Both the position numbers and the translations under genes were made by a program. This document shows, one piece after another, positions 13,324 through 24,400 of a DNA stretch of 64,000 nt. The stretch is taken from positions 12,138,303 to 12,202,302 of the forward strand of contig NC_087075.1 of NCBI RefSeq assembly GCF_026151205.1. Direction: 5' to 3'. Each line of letters starts with the position of its first letter. Position 1 is the first letter of the stretch. The notes beneath the pieces were generated by a model, which saw only the letters and a program-made list of their open reading frames with translations, was not told where the DNA came from and ran no database searches. Origin of the DNA: Bolinopsis microptera. Lineage: Eukaryota; Ctenophora; Tentaculata; Lobata; Bolinopsidae.

Positions 13324-14682
13324 ATGTCGGATGTAGACATTGAACTGTTTAGCATCAAAGATCCCCGTCCTCTGACAGCGAAATTAAAATCTGCCAGTGA
13401 CACCGATTTTGAGGATATGTTTAGTACCGATGATCAGAAAATGGACCAATTGAATTTTGATTCAGAAAATGTATTTGACATGACTTCACCGAGGAACATG
13501 CCAATGGGAAACTCGTCTATAGAGATTGAGAGGACAATATCAGGAGAGGATAGGTCGGCAGGGGAGAAACGAGGCAATAACAAGGTGTCTAGCTCTAACA
13601 CACAGAAACCCCATTCAAAACGCAAAGCACGTAAAAAGGACGGCAAAAGGAGGAAAACTTTCAAAAGGATTGGAGTGAATTCCAGTACGAGTTTAATAAG
13701 CTATCAGTCTCATGTTAAAAATGATGAAAATGATAATAAAACTGCCAACATCCAGATGGGTAAAGGGGCAAGCAAACTAAACAAAGATAAAACTTTGAAG
13801 AAAAAAAATAGTCAAATACGAGGTAAGTCCCTATCAGATCAGAAACAGACAATTTCGCCAATTATTCAAACTCAGAACAAAACTCATCAAAAAGATATTG
13901 AGACATGTCCTTCCAGTGGAGCAGAATCCCCGTCCAAGAGATCAGAGTGTGCAGTAAAGAGCAAAGAAAAGAGAAAACCAAACTATGAACACATAGCAAA
14001 GTTAGCAGAAACTAATATGGGGTGCAGTCACCCTGGGCACAGTAACCCTTGGAGTAGCTCTTCTTTACCAGAGGGTGTTACTCGAGATGATGAACCAATG
14101 GAAGAGTCATGTGAGCTAATGGAAGTTTGCGATAGTCGAGAAAACGAAAATGCCATCAGTCGTGATAGTGTTACCATTGATGAAGAAAATTTGATTCATA
14201 ATCGACCTGACACCTGTCCTGAAAATCATAGCAATATGGATGCAAGCTTAGAGGAGAGTTTGACTGAAATAGATCACACAAAAGTAGACCTCCCTACTTC
14301 CCGTCCACGAGTTAGGCTAACTAATCTTTCCTTGTCCATGCCCAACACTCGGGAGAAAAAACATTTAGATGATGAAGATACTAATAGCACATGGCTCTTA
14401 GACTGTCGTAACATTTGGTCAAGTGGGAAACTGAAACAGAAAATTTACCAAAGCAGTGAATTTAGGGAAAGAAACTACCAAAACATTAAATCACAAGTTG
14501 AGATCAGCGTTGGTAATAATAAGAAACCAGTCAAAACTAATACCAGGTACATGCAAGGAATGAGAAATAGTAGCCAAAATAGGGGCTGTATCATGAGGAC
14601 AGTCAAACAAGGATCGTTTGTTCTAATGGGCACAGTTAAAACTTTAAAGGATGACAGGGACAGGTTAACATTCAATTTCTAA
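13324..14682 (+). CDS. Orphan 452-residue protein, probably disordered and nuclear
   Basis: An uninterrupted ORF that starts with MSDVDIELFSIKDPRPLTAK. I do not recognise a family. The composition is typical of a disordered protein: many Ser, Asn, Lys, Asp and Glu, few aromatics, no membrane segment and no signal peptide. A strongly basic block (SKRKARKKDGKRRKTFKR, about residues 97-115) looks like a nuclear or nucleolar localisation signal. A second Lys-rich stretch follows at about 155-175. An acidic region lies at about 255-330. The most ordered-looking part is the C-terminal ~110 residues (LLDCRNIWSSGKLKQKIYQS to the end GTVKTLKDDRDRLTFNF). A 'tatatttcag' shortly upstream suggests a 5'-UTR intron. 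The length of open frame in AT-rich DNA argues that it is real. It could also be the single coding exon of a young or fast-evolving gene. Confidence 0.65.
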   Translation: MSDVDIELFSIKDPRPLTAKLKSASDTDFEDMFSTDDQKMDQLNFDSENVFDMTSPRNMPMGNSSIEIERTISGEDRSAGEKRGNNKVSSSNTQKPHSKRKARKKDGKRRKTFKRIGVNSSTSLISYQSHVKNDENDNKTANIQMGKGASKLNKDKTLKKKNSQIRGKSLSDQKQTISPIIQTQNKTHQKDIETCPSSGAESPSKRSECAVKSKEKRKPNYEHIAKLAETNMGCSHPGHSNPWSSSSLPEGVTRDDEPMEESCELMEVCDSRENENAISRDSVTIDEENLIHNRPDTCPENHSNMDASLEESLTEIDHTKVDLPTSRPRVRLTNLSLSMPNTREKKHLDDEDTNSTWLLDCRNIWSSGKLKQKIYQSSEFRERNYQNIKSQVEISVGNNKKPVKTNTRYMQGMRNSSQNRGCIMRTVKQGSFVLMGTVKTLKDDRDRLTFNF

Positions 14683-15387
14683 TTCTAATATGATGATAGT
14701 TAATGTATCTTGTGAACTAAATTTACAACACAGAATTGTTATGTGGTGACTGCTGAAGTTTCATGAGTTGACAGCTTCAGATGTATAGCCACTGAGAACT
14801 AATATTTTCAGTGAAAATAGTTATAATAGAGTCAGCAGCTGCTTAAACAATTTTTAAGATGTTCAACAAAAATTATTCAACCTTGAACATGGCATTTGTT
14901 GTGCTGTGATGTAAGCATATTAATATTTAATAAGTTATAACTTAACATCTAGTAAATATTATAGCAACTAGTAGACCTGTATTCCAAAAAGTACTTGACA
15001 GTCAAGCCTTGACTTCAAACTCAAGATCCATGTATTGTGATTTCTGTAAAATCATTACAGCAAACAGTTCTTAGTGCCAAATTTTACAAAGCTAATTCTG
15101 TCAGGTGACCCTTAACTTTTATTACATTATTGAAATTAACGTTCGATATAATTTTGAAATCATTATGAAGATCTTAATTTATTATCTGAGAAGCTTAAGA
15201 TTTTCACAAATTTCAAGATTTGTTTTTAAATGGTTATATCATTAAAGTATTATATAACTTCGGTATCATCTTTTAAAATGTATTCATAAGTCCTGCAGGC
15301 ATTTCAGTTATAACACCGGTCATATAATAACGATTTATAATTTGCTTACAAAAATGTACATTCCCTCACACAGGGAGAGTGGAGACT
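14683..15387. other. 3' flank of the orphan ORF, non-coding
   Basis: AT-rich sequence with several AATAAA-like motifs (for example 'tttaataagtt' near 14928). It is presumably the 3' UTR and spacer. No other feature is seen. Confidence 0.45.
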
Positions 15388-15910
15388 AAAGTGCAAAGAA
15401 ACTGCTGCTAACTGCTGCTAACTGCTGCTGACTGCTGCTACCTGCTGCTAACTGTTGCTAACTGCTGCTAACTGCTGCTGACTGTTGCTAACTGCTGCTG
15501 TCGCGCGCCACAGGAGGAGCAAAGTGCAAAGTAACTGCTATTAACGCGCGCCGTTTGCAGCAGTTAGTAGCAGTTCGTGGCAGTTAGTGGCAGTTAGTAG
15601 CAGTTAGTAGCAGTTAGTAGCAGTTAGTAGCAGTTAGTAGCAGTTATAAGTAGCAGTTAGTAGCAGTTAGTGGCAGTTGGTAGCAGTTAGTGGCAGTTTC
15701 TTTGCACTTTGCTCCTCCTCGCGCGCGCGTGCCATTTGCAGCAGTTAGTTGCTCTAACCATAGCCCTCTCTGCAGTAGCGCGTGACCGCCGAAGGCGGCA
15801 CAAGGGGGTGAAACAAGAGCCAAAACAAGCGCGTCATACAGTACGCGTAGACTCATGGCTAGGTAAAAGCAATTAGCTGCAGTTAGCAGCAGTTAGCAGC
15901 AGTTAGCAAA
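15388..15910. repeat. Inverted arrays of a 10-bp repeat (foldback-like element)
   Basis: A left array of about ten copies of 'ctgctgctaa' (15401-15500) faces a right array of its complement 'gcagttagta' (15558-15690). The arrays are bounded by inverted copies of 'gtgcaaagaaactgc' (15391-15405 and 15693-15707). A third module, 'ggaggagcaaagtgcaaag', occurs in the centre (about 15511-15529) and inverted at about 15700-15720 ('ctttgctcctcc'). Extra repeat copies occur at 15876-15905. No ORF. The organisation resembles a foldback element and echoes the 10-bp arrays of the transposon at 33.9-35.6 kb. Confidence 0.7.
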
Positions 15911-16464
15911 GCTCAGTCAGTCAAACAAATATTGCAGTAAACAAAAATTTCAATTTTATGCCAATTATTACAACTAAACGAACTAGTAAAAACAATAACG
16001 TTGTTATTGCTTGCATGGTGTCATGAAGCGATAACGATGAACGATAAAATTTAATTTTAAGTTGTATGTCTGAATTTTGTGTTTATGTTTACGATATGAT
16101 TGCTAATTTGTAATTACTTACCAGAGAAACTCATGGCGCGCTAAAAAGCATGTCGCGAGTAAATTTTACTTATAAAAAGTTTTTACAAGGTTGACGGTAT
16201 TTGAAGCTTTACCTGGCACACCAGTCTTTGTGCGCGGCGCTCTTTTCAAGCTTACTTCTTGTACAGGAAGAGTTAACGGCCGGTGATATATAAAAATATT
16301 TGTTCCAACTCGGCGCGTGTTTTGGTAGATTATAAAAATACAAAGGAAGAGAAGCGAGCAATTAAATAGCAAATAGTGAAATATAGACTAAAGCAAGCTA
16401 GGTAATTTGAAACCATTTTTAGTTTATATAAACATAAAGTGAATGAAATCTTGACTAGCGCTTA

Positions 16465-16908
16465 GGGGTCGTTCACATATAACGTAATCAGCCGAGGGGG
16501 GTTTTTGAATGCTTACGGTTGATTACGGGGCCGGGGGGTTTTTGGTCGTTGATTGCGTAATCAAGATTTTAATTTTTTACCGATTTTCGAAATACCAATT
16601 AGACAATTTTTGTTAGTTTAAAAAACGAAAATTTTGATTACATAACTAATAGTTATGTAATCAAAATTTTCGTTTTTTAAACCAATTTTCGTTTGGTAAG
16701 TGCTTTGCGATTATTTCATTCATTAATCCGTTGTGATAGTTTTTAAAATTAATAAATAAATGGCTTAACATTTACGGGGGGGGGGGGGGGTCAAACCTTG
16801 ATTATGTTATATAATTATGGGGGGGTTCGGTCTTGATTACGGTTGATTACGGATGGGGGGGGGGTAAAAATTGCCAAAATATTGATTACGTAATATGTGA
16901 ACGACCCC
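16465..16908. mobile_element. MITE with TTA target duplication (PIF/Harbinger-like)
   Basis: The terminal inverted repeats read 'ggggtcgttcacatataacg' at the left and the complement of 'ggggtcgttcacatattacg' at the right. The element is flanked by TTA on both sides (16462-16464 and 16909-16911). A 3-bp TWA/TTA duplication is typical of PIF/Harbinger elements. The element is 444 bp, has G-rich internal tracts and no ORF. It contains a perfect 32-bp inverted repeat at its core (separate entry). Non-autonomous. Confidence 0.75.
16616..16682. repeat. Perfect 32-bp palindrome with 3-base loop
   Basis: Arms at 16616-16647 and 16651-16682 are exact reverse complements. They contain 'aaaacgaaaattttgattac' and are separated by 'aat'. 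The palindrome lies inside the MITE at 16465-16908 and could form a cruciform or RNA hairpin. Confidence 0.95.
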
Positions 16909-17069
16909 TTATTTGAACAAATTTTATTGACCGGGTTTATTTCAGATTTTTAATATCACGCTTCGTTTTTCATAAATAATTGAAACGTACATGTCATTGA
17001 TATCTTGATATTATCCGGTTGGAAGAGACAAGGACAAGTGAAACAAGGAAGTTAGGAGTAAGGGCAAAT

Positions 17070-17093
17070 TTTCGGCGTCAACGCCATCTTCAG
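17070..17093 (-). ncRNA. Hammerhead-ribozyme-like core in the left Penelope copy
   Basis: On the minus strand the sequence reads CTGAAGA, then a stem-loop TGGCG-TTGA-CGCC, then GAAA. This matches the hammerhead conserved core (CUGANGA, helix II, GAAA). Hammerhead motifs are known from Penelope-like elements. Helices I and III were not resolved by eye, so activity is unproven. Confidence 0.45.
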
Positions 17094-17289
17094 GCTAAAA
17101 TTGTTATAAATGTTAGTATATAATAAATGCTTCTATACTAGTTAAAATGCTAAATTAAAATTACACACACTGAATACAGGTTACATCAAATGGTATTGTA
17201 CATTACATTGAAAATAGTGATGTACACACGTTTTACACTCTGTCCAAGTACATAATATCTACTGAACAACAGGGTCGTGTGCTATTTGT

Positions 17290-18207
17290 TTAAATTTGTC
17301 TTTGAATATGTTGTAAAAGAAATCCCTTAAGCTTCTCGCACTCTTCTTTGTTATTGATACTAGGTTTAAATAAATTAATGTAGTAAGCTTCTGTCACTTT
17401 ACGTTTAATGGTGCTATATAAGTTAATTTCTAAAATATCGAAGGAAATATCTGGTTCTATGTTATCGTGAAACTCTGAATAATGAGCAGCCAACGCATTA
17501 TCAGGATAGGTTAAAGGCCTGTTGACTGCTCTTCGATGCTCTGAAAATCTATCGTGTGCTGTTCTACTCGTTTCCCCTATATATAGCTCTTGACATAATT
17601 TACACGTAACTTTGTATATGACACATTTTGGTTTGCAGTCGTGATTTGTTGTGATGAGTGGACATATGATACAGTTTGGTATGGTGCAGTGTGGTTTGTC
17701 GTGTGGTCGTGATGAACATAGGATCTCTGAGAGTTTCTTACCTGGTGTGAATATGAATTTGACCGGTAAGTTGTGTGAGAGGGCAAATTGAGTGACTTCT
17801 TTGGAAAATGGCTCGTTAATGAATGGTAGAGTGCATGTTACGTGGTCGGTATCTTGTATGTTTGATGATGAAGGGTTATGACGTGTTGTAGGTGAGAGAG
17901 GGTGAAGTCGTCCTGTTTTGTTTATACGTCGTGGGTCTTGGTAACCGTTGTTGACCAACAAGTTGTCTACTATCTTCATGGACTCTTCTTTATACTCTGG
18001 TGTTGATGAGCAAAAAGCAGCCGTTTTGTAGAAGTTCTTGATGGTTGCTACTTTAGTTCCCTCATTGTGGTGGCTGTTGGCGTGCAGTGTGATATTCTTT
18101 TTCTGCTTCTTTCTGTAGAATTTGTGGTGTAGTGTTCCCTGTTCGTCAATCTTTATCTGGGTGTCGAGGAATGGGGTGAAATCCTGACGGCTTTCCGGAT
18201 AGTCAAC
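17290..18207 (-). pseudogene. Truncated Penelope reverse transcriptase C-terminus with GIY-YIG endonuclease (left copy)
   Basis: The 3' part of the element's ORF, identical in sequence to the C-terminal ~305 residues of the plus-strand copy at 18250-19911. It begins in the region just after the reverse transcriptase catalytic motifs (reading DYPESRQDFTPFLDTQ) and runs through the zinc-finger-like Cys/His cluster to the GIY-YIG domain and the stop at 17290. The reverse transcriptase catalytic part is missing, so it cannot act alone. The first in-frame Met gives 229 residues. Confidence 0.8.
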
Positions 18208-18249
18208 TGACTAGGTTAGGTTACTGAGAGACTAGAGACTGAGAGTAAT

Positions 18250-19911
18250 GTGTTATGGACAGAGATAAGTAGGATGTGTAATTATGACAGCAAAACAGTA
18301 GACTTATTTAAATCACATAATACCCAACTACCGACTATTTATTTAATACAGAAAACTCATAAATTTGATTGTAATGTCTTAGTTTCAGATGTAGATATTA
18401 TTTCTAATTGTAAAATACGTCCAATTGTGTCTTGTATAAATTCCCCTTCTGAGAAGCTTGCTTGGATTGTTAAATCTATTCTATCTCCTCTGCTTAATCA
18501 TGTTCCATCTCACCTGAGCAATATACACACTCACCTAGAAGAGCTTCAAAACATGTCACATCAACAACTCTCAGGTCTCTCATTCTTCACAGCTGACGTC
18601 ACAGCACTGTACACAAACATCAACATCAGTGGCTGCATTCAAGACCTCATTACACTCACCGAAGAACATTGGGAAGACCTCGACACCTGGGGTCTAACAC
18701 TCACGCACATCCACAAGATCCTTGAATTCGTCTTCACCAACTCATACTTTACATATCACTCAAGACTCTACCTCCAGAAAATTGGTCTCTTCATGGGGTG
18801 CCAACCATCACCAATAGGAGCGATAGTACGAGTATATATGTTCGAGAGAAGATCGATTTACACTGATTTACACGTCTCATTCTACCGGAGATACGTGGAT
18901 GATGCCGGGAGTCTAGCCAGCTCCAAAGAAGAAGCTCTGAGGATAGTGGAGTCCATCTCAAACGAGGACCCAGACCAGTTGCTCAAATGGGAAATTGACT
19001 ATCCGGAAAGCCGTCAGGATTTCACCCCATTCCTCGACACCCAGATAAAGATTGACGAACAGGGAACACTACACCACAAATTCTACAGAAAGAAGCAGAA
19101 AAAGAATATCACACTGCACGCCAACAGCCACCACAATGAGGGAACTAAAGTAGCAACCATCAAGAACTTCTACAAAACGGCTGCTTTTTGCTCATCAACA
19201 CCAGAGTATAAAGAAGAGTCCATGAAGATAGTAGACAACTTGTTGGTCAACAACGGTTACCAAGACCCACGACGTATAAACAAAACAGGACGACTTCACC
19301 CTCTCTCACCTACAACACGTCATAACCCTTCATCATCAAACATACAAGATACCGACCACGTAACATGCACTCTACCATTCATTAACGAGCCATTTTCCAA
19401 AGAAGTCACTCAATTTGCCCTCTCACACAACTTACCGGTCAAATTCATATTCACACCAGGTAAGAAACTCTCAGAGATCCTATGTTCATCACGACCACAC
19501 GACAAACCACACTGCACCATACCAAACTGTATCATATGTCCACTCATCACAACAAATCACGACTGCAAACCAAAATGTGTCATATACAAAGTTACGTGTA
19601 AATTATGTCAAGAGCTATATATAGGGGAAACGAGTAGAACAGCACACGATAGATTTTCAGAGCATCGAAGAGCAGTCAACAGGCCTTTAACCTATCCTGA
19701 TAATGCGTTGGCTGCTCATTATTCAGAGTTTCACGATAACATAGAACCAGATATTTCCTTCGATATTTTAGAAATTAACTTATATAGCACCATTAAACGT
19801 AAAGTGACAGAAGCTTACTACATTAATTTATTTAAACCTAGTATCAATAACAAAGAAGAGTGCGAGAAGCTTAAGGGATTTCTTTTACAACATATTCAAA
19901 GACAAATTTAA
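18250..19911 (+). CDS. Penelope-like reverse transcriptase with GIY-YIG endonuclease, 5'-truncated
   Basis: A 553-residue open frame for the element's polymerase and endonuclease. Reverse transcriptase motifs run in order: IQKTHK and RPIVS (about residues 35-60), motif A with the catalytic Asp in FFTADVTALYTNI (about 112-124), motif B FMGCQPSPIGA (about 186-196) and motif C YRRYVDD (about 214-220) with both Asp residues. A linker with Cys/His pairs follows (PHCTIPNCIICP and HDCKPKCVIYKVTCKLC). The C-terminal GIY-YIG domain shows VIYKVTCKLC, then ELYIGETSRTAHDRFSEHRR. The N-terminal domain usual in this family (some 200 residues before motif 1) is missing, so the copy is 5' truncated at the head-to-head junction near 18210. 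The frame is otherwise intact, which suggests a recent insertion. Confidence 0.88.
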   Translation: MLWTEISRMCNYDSKTVDLFKSHNTQLPTIYLIQKTHKFDCNVLVSDVDIISNCKIRPIVSCINSPSEKLAWIVKSILSPLLNHVPSHLSNIHTHLEELQNMSHQQLSGLSFFTADVTALYTNINISGCIQDLITLTEEHWEDLDTWGLTLTHIHKILEFVFTNSYFTYHSRLYLQKIGLFMGCQPSPIGAIVRVYMFERRSIYTDLHVSFYRRYVDDAGSLASSKEEALRIVESISNEDPDQLLKWEIDYPESRQDFTPFLDTQIKIDEQGTLHHKFYRKKQKKNITLHANSHHNEGTKVATIKNFYKTAAFCSSTPEYKEESMKIVDNLLVNNGYQDPRRINKTGRLHPLSPTTRHNPSSSNIQDTDHVTCTLPFINEPFSKEVTQFALSHNLPVKFIFTPGKKLSEILCSSRPHDKPHCTIPNCIICPLITTNHDCKPKCVIYKVTCKLCQELYIGETSRTAHDRFSEHRRAVNRPLTYPDNALAAHYSEFHDNIEPDISFDILEINLYSTIKRKVTEAYYINLFKPSINNKEECEKLKGFLLQHIQRQI

Positions 19912-20107
19912 ACAAATAGCACACGACCCTGTTGTTCAGTAGATATTATGTACTTGGACAGAGTGTAAAACGTGTGTACATCACTATTTTCAATGTAATG
20001 TACAATACCATTTGATGTAACCTGTATTCAGTGTGTGTAATTTTAATTTAGCATTTTAACTAGTATAGAAGCATTTATTATATACTAACATTTATAACAA
20101 TTTTAGC

Positions 20108-20131
20108 CTGAAGATGGCGTTGACGCCGAAA
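20108..20131 (+). ncRNA. Hammerhead-ribozyme-like core in the right Penelope copy
   Basis: This is the plus-strand counterpart of the left copy: CTGAAGA, stem-loop TGGCG-TTGA-CGCC, GAAA, located about 200 bases after the ORF stop. It occupies the position expected for the terminal-repeat ribozyme of Penelope-like elements. The flanking helices are not resolved. Confidence 0.45.
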
Positions 20132-20262
20132 ATTTGCCCTTACTCCTAACTTCCTTGTTTCACTTGTCCTTGTCTCTTCCAACCGGATAATATCCAGATA
20201 TCAGTATTTCAATCATGAGACTAATAAACAGCGAACTACTCCGTTATTTGGTACATGTCATT

Positions 20263-21444
20263 TTGGCGAGCGTGCTAAATCACTCTACAGTCGATCTTCG
20301 AGATTGTTCTAAAAGGGCTTATAGTTATTACATAGACTAAATAAATAGCGTGCGCCTATTTTTTAAGATTGTGACAGTGATTCTTTGTCATACCTTGTAT
20401 GACCCGCCGCGCACGAGTGCGCGGCTCCCTCTGTATCGCGTAGAAACTCTATAGTGAAGCGACAGTGGGGGTCACCACGTGATACAAGTGATTCTGGGAT
20501 TCGATTGGTTTATACTTATAGTATAAGCTAATCCATGATCCATAATCGGTTAATTGATATCACGTGTCAAAATTTGCAGTACCTCCCCAGTTACCAGCTT
20601 CCGCAATCCACATTTACTGGGCAGCGCTCAGCTAGCATGTCATTCCGCCATATTTTCTGTTTATGGCGAGAATCGTTCATTAAATTTTTTAATTTGTTTA
20701 TCGAAAAATGAAACATCTTCTTTCAATACTTATAAAATAGGAATCTTTAACAAAACATTGTAAACTTACAACAATTTAATCTTGCAGTATAGTACATTTG
20801 CCGATCAATACATGCAGTGCTAATTTACAATTCCATGAGCTTTTATTTTTTGGATTTAATGTGTATAGTCAGCATTTTAGTAATATAAAACCAATATTTT
20901 ATTATAATTTGAAATGATCTCACGACTCTCCAGCGCTTATCAATAAAATTAAACCCGTGTATAACACTGTACGGACTAAAGCATTTGATAATGACGTAAG
21001 ACTAAGATTCTAAAATTATGCACTGCTAGCGCGCTCGGGTAAATTAAATCTAAAAATATAATGAAAAACTGATCCAATAAATGCGACCAATATCAACGCA
21101 CATTACGATAAAAAGTAACTCTTTCAACAACCATTCAAACAAAAAACTACTAATATTCGCACATCACGTAAATCTTTCACCTTCAACTACTAAAAGTTGT
21201 CGCTCAAAAATCATATGAAATGAAAATCTCTTTCACATAAAAACAAATTAATAGGTAGTATAAAACATCTGAAAAATAAGTCGGCAACACAACCTGTATA
21301 TATAATTTAAGCAGAGCTTTTTAAGCTTATAAAACAGTAAATCATCTTTGAAGTGCTCTACAAAACATACTTTGGCTTGTATCACACATCATGCCAAATC
21401 AACATCTGATAAACTCCAATACAGGTTAACTCTGACGATGCTTT
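20263..21444. other. Spacer and 3' flank of the ETS gene
   Basis: No supported gene. A GC-rich palindrome 'ccgcgcacgagtgcgcgg' lies near 20408. 'tttatt' at about 20837 gives a minus-strand AATAAA that could end the ETS transcript. The 69-residue plus ORF starting at 20554 has no supporting feature. Confidence 0.45.
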
Positions 21445-24400
21445 TCAAATTTCTTGCGAATCTTGCGACGCTATGTCAGAATCCTTAGAAATCCTGTTAA
21501 ATGTACTCGGAGTTTCACAAAACCCTGAATCTTGACTGATCCTTGTGGACCTCTCCCCGGTCCCGGAAACCTGTACTGAAGTTTCCGTGTTAAAGCTGAA
21601 AATCCCGTCTGTGTCTTGGGGGAGGACATCGTCGCTAGAGGTCATCTCTGGTACAACATCCACTGTACCGGTTAATTGAGATTCTGATGTTGTTGATTCC
21701 TTTGTCTCGTCCATGGAGAGTTCTGGTGTCGTGTCCTGAGTATCTGGAATGGTTGTAGGAGATGGAACATTCGTACTCAGACTGTCAGAAAGTTGGGTCT
21801 CAGGAACAAACATGTCTGGGGCAGCGCTATAGTTCATTCCCGAGTCAAGAATAGTGACGGACGAGCTATTCTGCTGATTGTCGGTCGATTCAACATTGTA
21901 CTCATACGAAGTCGCTGTACTATGCCGGGAAGACAGCACGGTATGGTTCGTATGTGACGATCCACTTTCCACCTCATCGTTCGTTTTCTGATAGTAGTCA
22001 ACATAACCCCGGTTTTTTTCCGATGACACTTCCTGCGGTGACAGTTCCTCGTATCTCAATTCCCCCGACTCGATTGCAGAAACCATCATCTCGGTGTACT
22101 CGGCGGAGAGCTGTGGTGCTCGCGGTGTACCACAAGGTGGTGTACTGGGTCGGGAGTCTGGCGGTGGAGTGTAGGGTGGAGGGGTGGTGCGGTGGGAAGG
22201 GGAGGAAGGGATCTCCATGCTGGGGTACACTCGGGGACCTGGGATTGGGACTGCCACCGCCTGGAATTGGATAACATGTTAAATCATAGGATATATATTG
22301 TCAATATATTTACGCAAAGCTGTTTTGTTAAAATGTAATAGAGAATGACATCGATTTACAAACTTGTTTGGTTAATCAATGTTACTCATTAATGAATTAT
22401 TGATGAAATGTTTTTTAAAGAGTTCAACGTGAACAAACCTGTGATGCAGCAGCAATAAGGGCAGCCATCGGCGAGGAATTATACAAATCATGCTCGGATC
22501 GTCTCCTGTAGTCAGAGTATGGACTACTCGAACAGAATCCAGAATCTGAGAGGGACAATTAATAAGCAAATAATATATTAATCAAATTATTATTAGTTAC
22601 TTACTGATAGATTAAGATAAGTCATAAATAAAATGGTTAATTGAAATGCTTCTATGACAAGGTTAGAAACTAAGCCGTTTTTGTTCTGCATATTGAACGA
22701 TATCCAAACCTCAACCACCACTCCCAAATGCCAAACTAACCAATCATAACATACCGGTCATATTGCTGCTAGAATAGGGTGGGGAGGCGGCAGATCCATG
22801 TTCGTTCTGGTACGGCATCACATACTCCGGTATCAAGGAACCTCTCATGTGATCTCCGTAATCTGGGTCCTGGTCCTGGAGAGGGAGTGTTAGTCAGAGT
22901 GTTCACTGTTCGGTGAAGAGGACGGTATATTGCAATAATGAGGAAATATTGGTGAACAACTAACATAACTTCAATAGTACGATTCATTTAGAGTTAAAAC
23001 ATGTAAACTAGAAAATGCCAAAAACAAACCTGATTAGAACCACACTGGAGCCCAATACTCCGGGAACCACAATCTCCAGGAGACTCACTCCCACTGTCAC
23101 CACGACTGTTTGGGTTTTCTATTCCAGGATCTCTGGCCTTGGCTTTCTTGGGACGTTTTCTGACCAGCAGTTTTATTTTCTCGTGCTCGTGTGTCGGATC
23201 TATACATCTGAAGGATTTAAAGTTTAGGATACAGCTCTGATTAAGCACGGAGTATTCCGAAATCCGAACTTATGCAACACTATACTGAGTAACTAAAAGT
23301 AAAAGTAAGTAACAAAAGTCAATAAATATAATAAAACTCACGTTGCAGTACAGTGAAGAGTGTTAGGAGGCAATGTGTTCATGACACGCTCCAACATTTC
23401 CGTGTAGACCGGATCATGAGGCTGCCTACAGAAGATGTAGGTCAATCTCTTGTCAGGATTGTGGACTAGGATACCTTTAGAGTAGTAGAACCGCATTGAC
23501 CGAGAAAACTTGTCAAATGTCATCTTGGTTCTCTTCTTACACAGACCCCATTGCTTAGCAGCTTCTTTCTGATCCAGAACCTAAAACGTTGGGCTATCAT
23601 CCACCAGAACACAAATATAATCCAGTAATACATGAGATACAATAATAGTACGATGCAATGATTAGATTCAAATGGATCTCAACCATAAAAGTTGTTATCC
23701 TTTTTTTCATTTCGATGGCGCCTTATAAAATCTTTTCTTGTGTTTCAATACCTTGAACTCGAGATCGTTTCCAGTCCATCTGATCCAGCCTCTACACCTC
23801 TGATCCTCCAACTTCCTCATTAGGAACTGCCACAGAGCCGTACCGTTCTCTATTTGTTCTGAAGGGTTATTTAGCGTTAGGGGCCTAGACTCTTGAGAAT
23901 TAAAATAAAACTTGCGGCTCACACAAATTATCCACTTGTAAATTAATTAAATTAACCTTCTTTGGTGGTTCTGCGTACATATTTCCTCTTTTTCCTGGGC
24001 TGGTCAGGTTCAACTAGAGTTGCGGCCTCGTGTCGGGTGTCATCGCCTCCCACACTACTGTTCTTCGTCACCTGGTACGGTCAGGGTGTGTCACACAAGC
24101 TAATCAACTGTTTATAACGTGTCACAAAAAGCAACACACTAGCTAATTAACTGTTTATAATCTGCAAGGAAGTGAGACTAATGGTAGTCTATAAATCTAA
24201 CATCAGAGTAAGGACGAACCTCAGCGCTCTTGTAACTGGTATATATATTTATATAAGTCAAACCAGCCCAAGCTAGAGAGCCATGGCAGGGCCAGCAAGC
24301 AAGGCCCGGACCAAAAGATACTGAGCCGACTGGGTATAAAAATAACAATGTGGAAAAAATAGTAAACATAATAAAAGTATAAAGGAGGGACGAACCTCAG

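Larger units (their letters stand above)
16999..20250. mobile_element. Penelope-like retroelement, inverted head-to-head pair
   Basis: A single insertion flanked by a 12-bp direct repeat 'gtacatgtcatt' (16987-16998 and 20251-20262). It consists of a minus-oriented 5'-truncated copy (about 16999-18209) and a longer plus-oriented copy (about 18211-20250) joined at their truncated 5' ends. Where they overlap the copies are essentially identical, including the protein sequence of the shared 229 residues. The shared target duplication implies that the pair integrated as one unit. Truncated, inverted and partial-tandem copies are known for Penelope-like elements. The plus copy still lacks the N-terminal part of the reverse transcriptase ORF, so this insertion is probably not autonomous. 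Confidence 0.85.
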
